Shown here one piece after another: positions 9,718 to 17,742 of a stretch of DNA of 64,000 bases. Below the pieces are notes generated by a model. The model saw only the letters and a program-made list of their open reading frames with translations. It was not told the DNA's origin and made no database searches. Source of the DNA: Pedobacter zeae (GTDB lineage: Bacteria; Bacteroidota; Bacteroidia; Sphingobacteriales; Sphingobacteriaceae); NCBI RefSeq assembly GCF_014196715.1, contig NZ_JACIEF010000001.1, positions 664,872-728,871 of the forward strand, in the 5' to 3' direction. Each line of letters starts with the position of its first letter. Position 1 is the stretch's first letter. Made by a program: the position numbers and the translations under genes.

Positions 9718-10905
9718 ATGAAAAAACTTATCCCATATACGTTCATCGCACTGCTCTTTTTCAGCGGAAGGGTATATGCCTCGCAAAAGCCAGATCCGAA
9801 AGGAACTGAGTTCGAAAAAAAGGCTGCGGCACTGCTAAAAAAGCAGATCCTGGCCGAGGCTGCCTGGGCCATGCAACAAAAGCCAATAACGGTAACCGCT
9901 TCATCTTCGGCGCGAAGTGCCGGCGGGAAACATGATTTTTTCTCCGAAGCCGATTATTTCTGGCCCGATCCGCAAAACCCCAACGGACCCTACATCAACA
10001 GGGACGGATTAACCAATCCCGATAACTTTCTTGACCACCGTAAAGCCATGGTGCGTTTCAGCAAGATTATCGGCGCCCTGGCTTCTGCCTATAAAATTAC
10101 CGGCGATGAAAAATATGTTCAGGTAGCGGTTAAACATTTTCAGGCCTGGTTTATCAATGCCGAAACGTTAATGAACCCCAACCTGCTTTTTGCGCAGGCC
10201 GTAAAAGGCAAATTTACCGGCCGTAATTATGGCATTATTGATACCATTCATTTAATGGAGGTGGCGCAAGGTGCTTATGTGATGCAAAAAGCCAAAGCTT
10301 TTGACCCAAATACGGCCAGGGGTGTTAAAAAATGGTTTGCCGATTACACCTTGTGGTTAAATACCAGTAAACCAGGCATACAGGAGAAAACCGTCAAAAA
10401 CAACCATGCTACCTGTTGGGCCATGCAGGTAGCCTCATTTGCCAAACTATGTGGCGACGAAAATATGCTCGATTCCTTACGCAACCGTTATAAAACCATT
10501 TTGCTGCCCGGCCAGATGGAAACTGACGGCAGTTTCCCGTTGGAAATGGCCAGAACAAAACCTTATGGCTATTCGATCTTTAACCTCGACGCCATGACCA
10601 TGCTCTGCCAAATCCTGTCCGGCCCAAAAGATAACCTATGGAACTTTGAAACTGCCGACGGCAAGTCAATCAAAAAAGGAATCAATTACCTGTACCCGTT
10701 TATCGCTGATAAAAGCAAGTGGACCTTAAAGCCTGATGTGATGTACTGGAATAACTGGCCGGTTGCACAGCCTTTTTTATTGTTTGGTGCGGTAGAATTT
10801 AATCAGTCTAGCTGGTACCAAACCTGGGCAAAATTAGACCACCAGCCACAGGTAGAAGAAGTCATCAGAAATTTACCCATCCGCAACCCATTAATCTGGT
10901 TATAA
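9718..10905 (+). CDS. Alginate-lyase-superfamily polysaccharide lyase (glucuronan/uronan lyase candidate)
   Basis: A 395-aa secreted protein with a signal peptide (cleavage near VYASQ). It matches the Alginate_lyase (PF05426-like) alpha/alpha-toroid fold, which cleaves uronic-acid polymers by beta-elimination to leave unsaturated uronates. Diagnostic features are DYFWPDPQNPNGPYINRDG (about residues 79-97) and the catalytic-type KNNHATCWAMQ block with Asn229 and His230; a later Tyr-rich segment (PYGYSIFNLDAM) supplies the probable general acid. In Bacteroidota such proteins include PL38-type glucuronan lyases, and the company of GH88 and glucuronate catabolism genes makes glucuronan-like chemistry plausible, but subfamily assignment is inference. 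It is closely followed by the GH88 gene (1-bp gap), the usual partner that removes the unsaturated residue. Confidence 0.8.
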   Translation: MKKLIPYTFIALLFFSGRVYASQKPDPKGTEFEKKAAALLKKQILAEAAWAMQQKPITVTASSSARSAGGKHDFFSEADYFWPDPQNPNGPYINRDGLTNPDNFLDHRKAMVRFSKIIGALASAYKITGDEKYVQVAVKHFQAWFINAETLMNPNLLFAQAVKGKFTGRNYGIIDTIHLMEVAQGAYVMQKAKAFDPNTARGVKKWFADYTLWLNTSKPGIQEKTVKNNHATCWAMQVASFAKLCGDENMLDSLRNRYKTILLPGQMETDGSFPLEMARTKPYGYSIFNLDAMTMLCQILSGPKDNLWNFETADGKSIKKGINYLYPFIADKSKWTLKPDVMYWNNWPVAQPFLLFGAVEFNQSSWYQTWAKLDHQPQVEEVIRNLPIRNPLIWL

Positions 10906-10906
10906 C

Positions 10907-12079
10907 ATGAAGATAAAATTAACTATAATAGCCTTAAGTATATTGTATTTCAGTACGGTAAAGGCACAGCAGGTAAATGTGGCCAGGGCTTTTGCATCGG
11001 CCGCTAAACAAACCGAGGTATTGATCAAAAATGTAGATTCGGCAAGGAAAATTAAACCTAACCTGGTTTCGCCGCGTACCGTAGAAAACGGGCAGTTTAA
11101 AATGGTGGTCTCAAAAGACTGGACCAGTGGATTTTTCCCGGCAGAGCTTTGGTATTTCTATCAATACACTAAAGATAAAAAGTGGCTCAACCTGGCTGAA
11201 AAATACACCGAAGATATTAAAAAAGAGCAATTTAACAGAGGAACGCACGATCTGGGTTTTATGATCTACTGCCCCTTTGGTAACGGATACCGTTTAACCG
11301 GCAATCCGGCTTATAAAGCGGTCATTATCCAGGCGGCTAAATCACTCTCCACCAGGTTTAATGCCACGGCAGGTGTAATCAAATCGTGGGACCACAATGG
11401 CGATAAATGGAAATACCCCGTAATTATTGATAACATGATGAATCTTGAACTCCTGTTCGAAACCACCCGCTTAACCGGCGATTCGTCTTTCTACAAAATT
11501 GCGGTAAAACATGCCAATACCACCATGAAAAACCATTTCAGGCCCGATTACAGTTCTTATCATGTGGTCGATTACGATACTTTAACCGGCAATGTACGCC
11601 AGAAAGTAACCGCCCAGGGTTATGCAAACGAATCGGCCTGGGCAAGGGGGCAGGCCTGGGGATTATATGGGTATACCATGTGTTACCGCGAAACTAAAAA
11701 TAAAGCATATCTGGCTCAGGCCGATGGTATTGCAGGCTTTATCTTAAACAATAAAATTACCCCGGCCGATGGGATTCCTTACTGGGATTACAACGATCCA
11801 AAAATCCCCGATGCCTCAAGAGATGCCTCTGCTGCATCCATTACGGCTGCTGCACTTTACGAACTGGCAAAATACAGCAGCCATGGTCAAAAATACAGAG
11901 CTGCGGCCAACAAGATCTTAAATTCGCTCAGCACCAACTATACCAGTAAAATTGGCACCAACTACGGCTTCATCCTGGAACACAGTACCGGGCACCGTCC
12001 GGCAAAATCCGAAATCGATGTGCCCATCAATTATGCCGATTATTATTACCTGGAAGCTTTACTCAGAAGTAAAAAATAA
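10907..12079 (+). CDS. GH88 unsaturated glucuronyl hydrolase
   Basis: A 390-aa GH88 enzyme that removes the 4,5-unsaturated uronic acid left by a polysaccharide lyase, through hydration of the double bond. A signal peptide ends near TVKAQQ, so it is probably periplasmic. The alpha/alpha-barrel shows WTSGFFPAELW, Asp115 in THDLGFM and Asp175 in IIDNMMNLELL, corresponding to the two conserved catalytic Asp residues of this family. SAWARGQAWGLYGY and the late NYADYYYLEALLR block are also typical. It starts 1 bp after the stop of the lyase gene, which makes a lyase/hydrolase pair very likely. GH105 is a less likely alternative, because the motif set fits GH88 better. Confidence 0.9.
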   Translation: MKIKLTIIALSILYFSTVKAQQVNVARAFASAAKQTEVLIKNVDSARKIKPNLVSPRTVENGQFKMVVSKDWTSGFFPAELWYFYQYTKDKKWLNLAEKYTEDIKKEQFNRGTHDLGFMIYCPFGNGYRLTGNPAYKAVIIQAAKSLSTRFNATAGVIKSWDHNGDKWKYPVIIDNMMNLELLFETTRLTGDSSFYKIAVKHANTTMKNHFRPDYSSYHVVDYDTLTGNVRQKVTAQGYANESAWARGQAWGLYGYTMCYRETKNKAYLAQADGIAGFILNNKITPADGIPYWDYNDPKIPDASRDASAASITAAALYELAKYSSHGQKYRAAANKILNSLSTNYTSKIGTNYGFILEHSTGHRPAKSEIDVPINYADYYYLEALLRSKK

Positions 12080-12138
12080 AAATGGCCGCCATGAAGTAAA
12101 GGCACTCTGCCTGGCAAAATTAAATAAAACACCTCATC

Positions 12139-13605
12139 ATGAAACGAAGTTTAAGCATCCTGTTCATTTTGGCCACGGCATTTAATGTGTCGGCCCAGAA
12201 GAAAAAAACGATAAAGCCCCTGCAGCCTTATACTGTTGCCAATAAAAAGGTAACGGTTTACACTACGGCAGAAAAATCGGCCTACCGCATCAGTAAAACC
12301 GAAACCTTAAGTTTTACTGAAAATAAGCAACCATTTGAAACCGAGCCCTGTATTTTTGTAGATCCCACCATTACCTATCAAACCATGGTGGGCATTGGAG
12401 GTGCCTTAACCGATGCTTCGGCAGAAACATTTGCAAAGTTATCGAAGAAAAACCAGCAGGAGCTTTTAACGGCTTATTATAACCGCGATAAAGGTATAGG
12501 TTACACTTTGGCACGCACCAATATTGCCAGTTGCGATTTTTCCAGTGGAAGTTATACCTATGTGCAGGAGCACGATCAAGACCTTAAAACTTTCAGCGTA
12601 GCGCACGATGAGCAATATAAAATTCCGCTGATTAACCAGGCCATTGCGGCAGCAGGCGGTAAACTGCCTCTGTTTGTAAGCCCGTGGTCGCCACCGGCAT
12701 GGATGAAAGATAACAACAGTTTAATCCAGGGCGGACATTTATTGCCTGCCTACCGCCAAAGCTGGGCCAATCATTATGTAAAATTTATTAAAACTTACGA
12801 GGCAAAGGGGATTCCGGTTTGGGGCTTAAGTGTGCAGAACGAGCCCATGGCCAAACAGAAATGGGAATCGTGCGTGTTCACTGCCGAGGAGGAACGCGAT
12901 TTTATCAAAAATTTCCTGGGCCCAACCTTACAAAAATCGGGGCTGGCATCAAAAAAACTAATTGCCTGGGATCATAACCGCGACCAGATTTTCCAAAGGG
13001 CCAGTACCATTTTAAACGATAAAGACGCCGCTAAATATGTTTGGGGCATTGGTTTTCACTGGTACGAAACCTGGACAGGCAGCGGCATGCAGTTTGGTAA
13101 TGTGAAGCAAACACACGAGGCTTATCCCGGTAAAGCCCTGATTTTTACCGAAGGATGTAAAGAAAAATACGATGTAAATAAATTAGACGACTGGAGCCTG
13201 GGCGAGCGCTACGGCTACTCCATGATTAATGATTTTAATACCGGAACGGCTGCATGGACAGATTGGAATATCCTGTTGGATGAAAAAGGCGGGCCCAATC
13301 ATGTAGGTAACTTCTGTTTTGCGCCCGTACATGCCGATACCAAAAATGATAAATTGATTTACACCAATGCCTATTATTATATGGGACATTTTTCTAAATT
13401 TATCCGCCCGGGAGCCAAAAGAATAGGAACAGCCTCCAGCCGCGATCAATTGCAATCAACCGCATTTTTAAATACAGATGGAAAGATGGTTGTAGTGGTT
13501 ATGAATCAGTCTGATCATCAATTAAAATACAGTTTATGGATAAAAGGCGAGGCTGTAACAACAACCAGTTTGCCGCACTCCATTACCACACTGGTAGTAG
13601 AATAA
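12139..13605 (+). CDS. GH30 family glycoside hydrolase
   Basis: A 488-aa secreted GH30 enzyme with a signal peptide (FNVSAQ near residue 20). The (beta/alpha)8 barrel plus side beta-sandwich includes GIGGALTDASAETF near residue 90, SPWSPPAWMK, the acid/base Glu235 in SVQNEP and the nucleophile Glu338 in IFTEGC. A short beta C-terminal segment (MVVVVMNQSDHQLKY) completes the family's usual architecture. GH30 members include beta-glucosidases, beta-xylosidases, endo-1,6-beta-glucanases and glucuronoxylan-specific xylanases. The TEG nucleophile context is of the glucosylceramidase/beta-1,6-glucanase type and not obviously of the glucuronoxylanase group, so the substrate is open. It is the last secreted hydrolase before the cytoplasmic catabolic genes; the gap to the SDR gene is 16 bp. 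Confidence 0.88.
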   Translation: MKRSLSILFILATAFNVSAQKKKTIKPLQPYTVANKKVTVYTTAEKSAYRISKTETLSFTENKQPFETEPCIFVDPTITYQTMVGIGGALTDASAETFAKLSKKNQQELLTAYYNRDKGIGYTLARTNIASCDFSSGSYTYVQEHDQDLKTFSVAHDEQYKIPLINQAIAAAGGKLPLFVSPWSPPAWMKDNNSLIQGGHLLPAYRQSWANHYVKFIKTYEAKGIPVWGLSVQNEPMAKQKWESCVFTAEEERDFIKNFLGPTLQKSGLASKKLIAWDHNRDQIFQRASTILNDKDAAKYVWGIGFHWYETWTGSGMQFGNVKQTHEAYPGKALIFTEGCKEKYDVNKLDDWSLGERYGYSMINDFNTGTAAWTDWNILLDEKGGPNHVGNFCFAPVHADTKNDKLIYTNAYYYMGHFSKFIRPGAKRIGTASSRDQLQSTAFLNTDGKMVVVVMNQSDHQLKYSLWIKGEAVTTTSLPHSITTLVVE

Positions 13606-13621
13606 ATAAATAGAATAAAAA

Positions 13622-14446
13622 ATGTTAAAAGAAGTAGAAAGCTTATTTTCGCTAAAAAACAAGGTGGTGGCAGTTACCGGTGCCACGGGTGTTTTAGGCG
13701 AAGCTTTTATTAAGGGCTTGTGCGCCGCAGGTGCTACCATTGTTATTATCGGGCGGAACGAAGAAGTAGCTAAACAAAGGGTTGCTGAAGTGGCTGAGGC
13801 CGGCGGCAAAGCCATTTACCTTATTGCCGATGTATTAAATGAAGAAGACCTGGTTGCCGCAAATGCCACTATTATTAAAACATTTGGCCGCATTGATGGC
13901 CTGGTTAATGCTGCCGGCGGAAATGTGGCCGAGGCGGTCATCCAACCGGGCAGCGATGTTTTCGACCTCAATGTTCCGGCTTTAAAACAGGCTTTTGATT
14001 TAAACCTCTTCGGAACCATTATGCCCACACAGGTCTTTGGTGCAGCAATAGCTAAAAATGGGGGCAGTATTGTAAATATTTCATCTGTTTCGGCTACGCA
14101 GGCGCTCACCCGCGTACTGGGCTATTCGATGGCTAAAGCTGCTATTGATAGTTATACCAAATGGATGGCGGTAGAACTGGCCAACCGTTACCAGGATAAA
14201 ATCAGGATGAATGCCATTGTACCCGGCTTTTTTATTACCAACCAGAACCGGGCATTATTAACCAACCCGGATGGCTCTTTAACGGCAAGGGGGCAGGCCA
14301 TCATCGCTAAAACACCATTTAAACGGTTTGGTGCGCCTGAGGAATTAATTGGGGCTTTGGTGTATTTGCTCAGTGATGCCGCTAAATTTGTAAATGGAGA
14401 ATGTGTTAAGGTAGATGGGGGATTTACAGCCTTCTCCGGTGTTTAA
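13622..14446 (+). CDS. SDR-family oxidoreductase, probable D-fructuronate/D-mannonate oxidoreductase (UxuB-like)
   Basis: A 274-aa classical short-chain dehydrogenase without a signal peptide, so cytoplasmic. The Rossmann nucleotide-binding motif TGATGVLG is near residues 20-27, NAAGG is at about 98-102, and catalytic Ser, Tyr168 and Lys172 sit in ISSVSA and YSMAK. SDR proteins of this kind, next to uxuA, act as fructuronate reductases, converting fructuronate to D-mannonate with NADH. The assignment rests on the immediate downstream uxuA, since the fold alone would also fit gluconate 5-dehydrogenase. Together the pair converts the uronate released by the upstream enzymes to 2-keto-3-deoxygluconate. 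An isomerase (UxaC) would still be needed and is not in this window. Confidence 0.82.
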   Translation: MLKEVESLFSLKNKVVAVTGATGVLGEAFIKGLCAAGATIVIIGRNEEVAKQRVAEVAEAGGKAIYLIADVLNEEDLVAANATIIKTFGRIDGLVNAAGGNVAEAVIQPGSDVFDLNVPALKQAFDLNLFGTIMPTQVFGAAIAKNGGSIVNISSVSATQALTRVLGYSMAKAAIDSYTKWMAVELANRYQDKIRMNAIVPGFFITNQNRALLTNPDGSLTARGQAIIAKTPFKRFGAPEELIGALVYLLSDAAKFVNGECVKVDGGFTAFSGV

Positions 14447-14489
14447 AAATTATCCATATTAGCATAATCAATTTGTACAGTCATAATAT

Positions 14490-15659
14490 ATGAAATATAA
14501 AAAATTAGAACAAACCTGGCGTTGGTATGGGCCAAACGATCCGGTGAGCTTACAAGATGTTAAACAGGCAGGTGCCACCGGCATTGTAACGGCACTGCAT
14601 CATATTCCACACGGCGAAGTTTGGCCATTGCACGATATTCAGGAAAGAAAAGCCATTATCGAGGCTGCAGGTTTAACCTGGTCGGTAGTAGAAAGCGTTC
14701 CCGTACACGAAGCCATTAAAACCCGCCGGGCAGATGCCGGGCAGTATATCGAAAACTATAAAACCTCTCTGCGCAACCTCTCGGCATGCGGCATTAAGAC
14801 CGTATGTTATAATTTTATGCCGGTTTTAGACTGGACACGCACGCAACTCGACCTGGAAATGACCGATGGATCGAAAGCGCTTTATTTTAACTGGATCGAC
14901 CTGGCCATTTTTGACCTTTATATCCTGAAGCGGGAAGGTGCAGCAGCCGATTATTCGCAATCGGTTTTAGACAGGGCTGTGGCTAAATATGCTACGCTAA
15001 CCGAACAGGATTTAACTGATCTCCGCATCAACGTGCTCATGGGCATCCCGAACGAAAAAGAAATCGAGCTGGAAACCTTGCGCAACAGCATTAACGAATA
15101 CAAAGCCATCGGAACACAGGGCTTAAAAGAAAACCTTAAATTTTTTCTTTTATCGATCGCTGAGGTTTGTACCGAAGAAGGCATTAAAATGACCATTCAC
15201 CCAGACGATCCGCCTTATGCCATTTTAGGCTTGCCAAGGATAGCCAGTACACTGGAAGATTTTAATTATATCATCAAAGAAGTAGACCAGGCTTTTAATG
15301 GGGTTTGTTTCTGTACCGGCTCTTTAGGGGCGGGTATGGGCAATAATACTTTAGAAATTTTTAACGCGGTTAAAGAACGGGTGTATTTTGCCCATTTGCG
15401 TAACGTTAAAAAAGATGAAGACGGCAGTTTTTACGAAGCAGACCATTTGGGTGGCGATGTAAACATGTACGAAATCATGAAAGCCTTATCCGAAGAAAAT
15501 GCACTGCGCGATCAATCTATTCCTTTCCGTCCTGATCATGGCCACCAAATGCTGGATGATTTAGCCAAAGTAACCAACCCGGGTTATTCAGCCATTGGCC
15601 GGTTAAGGGGTTTAGCTGAACTAAGAGGCCTGGAAATCGGGGTAACGGGAAATTACTAA
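14490..15659 (+). CDS. uxuA: Mannonate dehydratase UxuA
   Basis: A 389-aa cytoplasmic TIM-barrel enzyme that dehydrates D-mannonate to 2-keto-3-deoxy-D-gluconate. Recognisable family blocks are the N-terminal RWYGPNDPVSL (about 11-21), ATGIVTALHHIPHGEVW, VCYNFMPVLDWTRT, the metal-site region MTIHPDDPPY, FCTGSLGAG, YFAHLRNVKK and the C-terminal FRPDHGHQM. Full family length is present. It closes the PUL: a terminator-like hairpin lies about 120 bp downstream. The gene directly follows the SDR (43-bp gap), giving the standard uxuB-uxuA arrangement of glucuronate catabolism. Confidence 0.95.
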   Translation: MKYKKLEQTWRWYGPNDPVSLQDVKQAGATGIVTALHHIPHGEVWPLHDIQERKAIIEAAGLTWSVVESVPVHEAIKTRRADAGQYIENYKTSLRNLSACGIKTVCYNFMPVLDWTRTQLDLEMTDGSKALYFNWIDLAIFDLYILKREGAAADYSQSVLDRAVAKYATLTEQDLTDLRINVLMGIPNEKEIELETLRNSINEYKAIGTQGLKENLKFFLLSIAEVCTEEGIKMTIHPDDPPYAILGLPRIASTLEDFNYIIKEVDQAFNGVCFCTGSLGAGMGNNTLEIFNAVKERVYFAHLRNVKKDEDGSFYEADHLGGDVNMYEIMKALSEENALRDQSIPFRPDHGHQMLDDLAKVTNPGYSAIGRLRGLAELRGLEIGVTGNY

Positions 15660-15732
15660 ACACTTTGGTTTTTGTTGCCCGGAGCGTAAGATGTTTCCTG
15701 CGCCTGGTCATATTCTACTGGGCGTAGTTAAT

Positions 15733-15935
15733 GTCATCCTGAGCCTAGCCGAAGGATCTTTCCATAATTAATTTACCACAGATGCGCACAAATAAACACC
15801 GGTTTATTTGTGCGCATCTTTTTTTACAGGTTCACCGCAACGCGGAAACTTATCTTTTCCTTCTTATAGGTCATCCTGACTGAATGTGTCATCCTGAGCG
15901 TAGTTAATGTCATCCTGAGCGTAGTCGAAGGATCT
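15733..15935. repeat. Multiple copies of the GTCATCCTGAGCG...GAAGGATCT intergenic repeat
   Basis: The 400-bp gap after uxuA contains four copies or partial copies of one short repeat: 15733-15759 (core GTCATCCTGAGC, end GAAGGATCT), a partial copy at 15870-15880, a copy merging into GTAGTTAAT at 15888-15908, and a full copy at 15909-15935. The flanking CATA(A/G)TTAATTT is also shared by the first and last copies. Repeats with this core occur between genes in many Bacteroidota genomes. Two head-to-tail units separated by the uxuA terminator suggest local duplication. Function unknown. Confidence 0.8.
15780..15826 (+). terminator. Strong intrinsic terminator after uxuA
   Basis: An 18-bp perfect inverted repeat (arms 15780-15797 and 15802-15819, arm core GATGCGCACAAATAAAC) with a 4-nt ACCG loop is followed by a run of seven or more T. 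It lies about 120 bp beyond the uxuA stop and would end the PUL transcript; the arm is unusually long. Confidence 0.8.
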
Positions 15936-16062
15936 TCCCATAGTTAATTTTCATAAATGCATACCGGTGGTTTATTGTAATTTTTTCCTCTCGCCAACCG
16001 ATAAACGCTTACCGCTAACCCTTCACCTTACTTATGGCTTGAAATTTGAGCGGCTTAAACTT

Positions 16063-16296
16063 ATGGAGAACAGTACAAATCACACCAAAAAAATCTTAAC
16101 GCCTTCAGTAGTCCACGATGATTTACCAGAGGTTAAAAAGCCCGAGCATTTAAGGAAAGTGCCTGCCGATCAGGACAGTGCCCTGCCCGAAAATCCTGAA
16201 CGGAATTACCATCACGATGAATTAAGGAGTGAAAATGCTGGCCGTAAAGAGATCCGGCAGGCGGATGATGATATCTGGAACGGGGAAGACGCTTAA
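16063..16296 (+). CDS. Small acidic hypothetical protein
   Basis: A 77-aa protein starting at MENSTNHTKK; the frame is open further upstream but that part looks non-coding and lies close to intergenic repeats. It is charged and polar throughout, with no membrane segment and no signal peptide, rich in Asp, Glu, Lys and Pro (DDLPEVKKPEHLRK) and ending in DDDIWNGEDA. I do not recognise a family. It sits between the PUL and the tRNA gene, alone on its strand. Confidence 0.55.
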   Translation: MENSTNHTKKILTPSVVHDDLPEVKKPEHLRKVPADQDSALPENPERNYHHDELRSENAGRKEIRQADDDIWNGEDA

Positions 16297-16492
16297 TCCG
16301 GCGTTTAAGCCCATTTTTTAATTCGCTGTTATGGCCGTTGCATAGGAGCGAAACGGGCTTTTTTATACCTAAAAACCGCGTAACTGCGGCTGATATTAAT
16401 TTTAAGGGCTTCGTTTTTAAATACTTATTTAAAATGGAAAAATTACGTTCCAAATAGTTTAAAATATATTTTTACATATTAAATAGAACTTC

Positions 16493-16500
16493 TATATTTG
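16493..16500 (+). promoter_or_regulatory. TAnnTTTG -7 element upstream of tRNA-Arg
   Basis: TATATTTG fits the Bacteroidota sigma-ABfr -7 consensus TAnnTTTG and ends 18 bp before the tRNA 5' end, in an AT-rich stretch. No clear TTTG at -33 is seen. Confidence 0.5.
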
Positions 16501-16518
16501 CAGCTCATTAAAAAATGG

Positions 16519-16592
16519 GCCTCGGTAGCTCAGTTGGATAGAGCAACGGTTTTCTAAACCGTGGGTCAGGGGTTCGAATCCCTTCCGGGGTA
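16519..16592 (+). tRNA. tRNA-Arg (anticodon TCT)
   Basis: A 74-nt cloverleaf can be folded by eye. The acceptor stem is GCCTCGG/CCGGGGT with two G-U pairs. The D-arm starts with AGCTCAGTTGGAT, the anticodon stem ACGGT/ACCGT holds loop TTTCTAA (anticodon TCT), and the T-arm is AGGGG TTCGAAT CCCTT. CCA is not encoded (CAA follows). Decayed mobile DNA starts directly 3' of it, as expected for a tRNA used as an integration site. Confidence 0.95.
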
Positions 16593-16652
16593 CAACTAGT
16601 ACACAGTAACTCAGTAGAGAACTGGAAATTGATTTTTTGAAAGTTGAGGGTA

Positions 16653-16736
16653 ATCGTGGCAATATCGTGGCACTTTTAATTCAAAGATCGAAAAAATCAA
16701 TGTTTATCGTATATTGAAAGGATAGGTTCGAATCCC
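16653..16736. other. Candidate attachment-site region downstream of tRNA-Arg
   Basis: Two direct copies of ATCGTGGCA (16653-16661 and 16664-16672) lie 11 bp apart, one helical turn, as integrase arm-type sites often do. About 50 bp further, GGTTCGAATCCC (16725-16736) repeats the T-arm of tRNA-Arg, but the following bases (GCCTTACTCC) differ from it, so this looks like the 3' end of another tRNA carried in by an integrated element. No integrase gene is present. The call is inference. Confidence 0.4.
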
Positions 16737-16750
16737 GCCTTACTCCTTTT

Positions 16751-17048
16751 ACCAATGCGCTTCCGGTCAACAACCTGTCCCTGGAAGTTGGTCCGTGTAA
16801 AGAAATTAGTGTCCTGTACATCGATGTTTTGAATGACGAGGTCAAACCCGTGAGCCAGCGGTATTCGAAAAAGAACAAAGATCTCTATCTTGATGAAACC
16901 CTTGAAAAGAACTTTTCTGCCGCAATTAAGGCCGGTGGGCGACGGTTTGGTAAAAGATTATCCGGAACTTTCCAGAGAAGTTGCGAGATTTGAACGCGTT
17001 GGAGATGTGAACCCGCGGGTGGCAAAATTAATTGAACCGCATTTGTGA
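16751..17048 (+). pseudogene. Frameshifted gene remnant, unrecognised
   Basis: Codons from 16751 read as convincing protein (ALPVNNLSLEVGPCKEISVL, then YIDVLNDEVKPVSQRYSKKN) up to about 16940, without a start codon. From there the sensible reading moves to another frame (DYPELSREVARFERVGDVNP then RVAKLIEPHL) and stops at 17046-17048. It is thus a C-terminal fragment with at least one frameshift. I do not recognise the family. It is part of the mobile-element debris following tRNA-Arg. Confidence 0.5.
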
Positions 17049-17075
17049 TCACGGCTTTACAAAGTATTTCACCTT

Positions 17076-17510
17076 CTATTTGGGTAAATGGGCTACCAAT
17101 TCAACTTCAAGTTTGGAGTCCGGCATATAGAGTCTCTCAACCTGTGTCCAGGTAGCGGTCGGAAAATCATTGTTGTAAAATTTCTTCCTTACATCATTAT
17201 ATTTTTTCATAGCTTCAATGTCTGTTGTATATAAATTTTCTTTTACAACATTTTCAAATGTAGCGCCGTAGTTTGAGAGTATCGTTTTTTAATTATTATA
17301 CACAGAAGCAATTCCTTCGGGGGTAATATTATTTGTTACCACTCCAGAAATGTAGATGACATTATTCACCTTTATAGCCTGACTATATCATGCCGTACTA
17401 TCTTGTGTTTTTCCATTCCAATGCCATTTTTCTTTCTCTATTTTGGCTGTCTGAGAAAACGCACTGTTGAAAACTATGATAAGAGTAATAGTAATAATAT
17501 AACGCATCAT
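17076..17510 (-). pseudogene. RidA/YjgF-family protein, inactivated by two stop codons
   Basis: Reading leftward from ATG at 17510, a signal peptide (MMRYIITITLIIVFNSAFSQ) is followed by a RidA-type domain: YSQAIKVNNVIYISGVV, YNN, TILSNYGATFENVVKENLYT and ERLYMPDSKLEVELVAHLPK. RidA proteins are imine/enamine deaminases or related; secreted variants exist in Bacteroidota. Two in-frame stops break it, a TGA where Trp is expected before YSQAI and a TAA where Leu is expected after YNN. Both are single-base changes, so the gene decayed recently. It lies in the mobile debris next to an intact serine hydrolase in the same orientation. Confidence 0.75.
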
Positions 17511-17742
17511 CTAAGTTGTATTATTGAGTTAAGTTTAATATTAGGCTGATTTTACTAGCTGCAATAAATAATAGATATAACCTGTCTAAGATATGTAAAT
17601 GGGTAAAAAATTATTCATTTTTATCGAATTTTTCAATAACAGAATTATGTCTGGAAGTGCTGTTTTGAAAGTAATAGATAAAAAATCTTTCACTGCTACA
17701 ATTAAAGTCAAAAATACAAATGAAAGTACTTTCTGATTGGGG

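Noticed and set aside
11952..12185. A 77-codon + frame overlapping the GH88 end and GH30 start
   Set aside because: Out of frame with both enzymes and without protein-like pattern.
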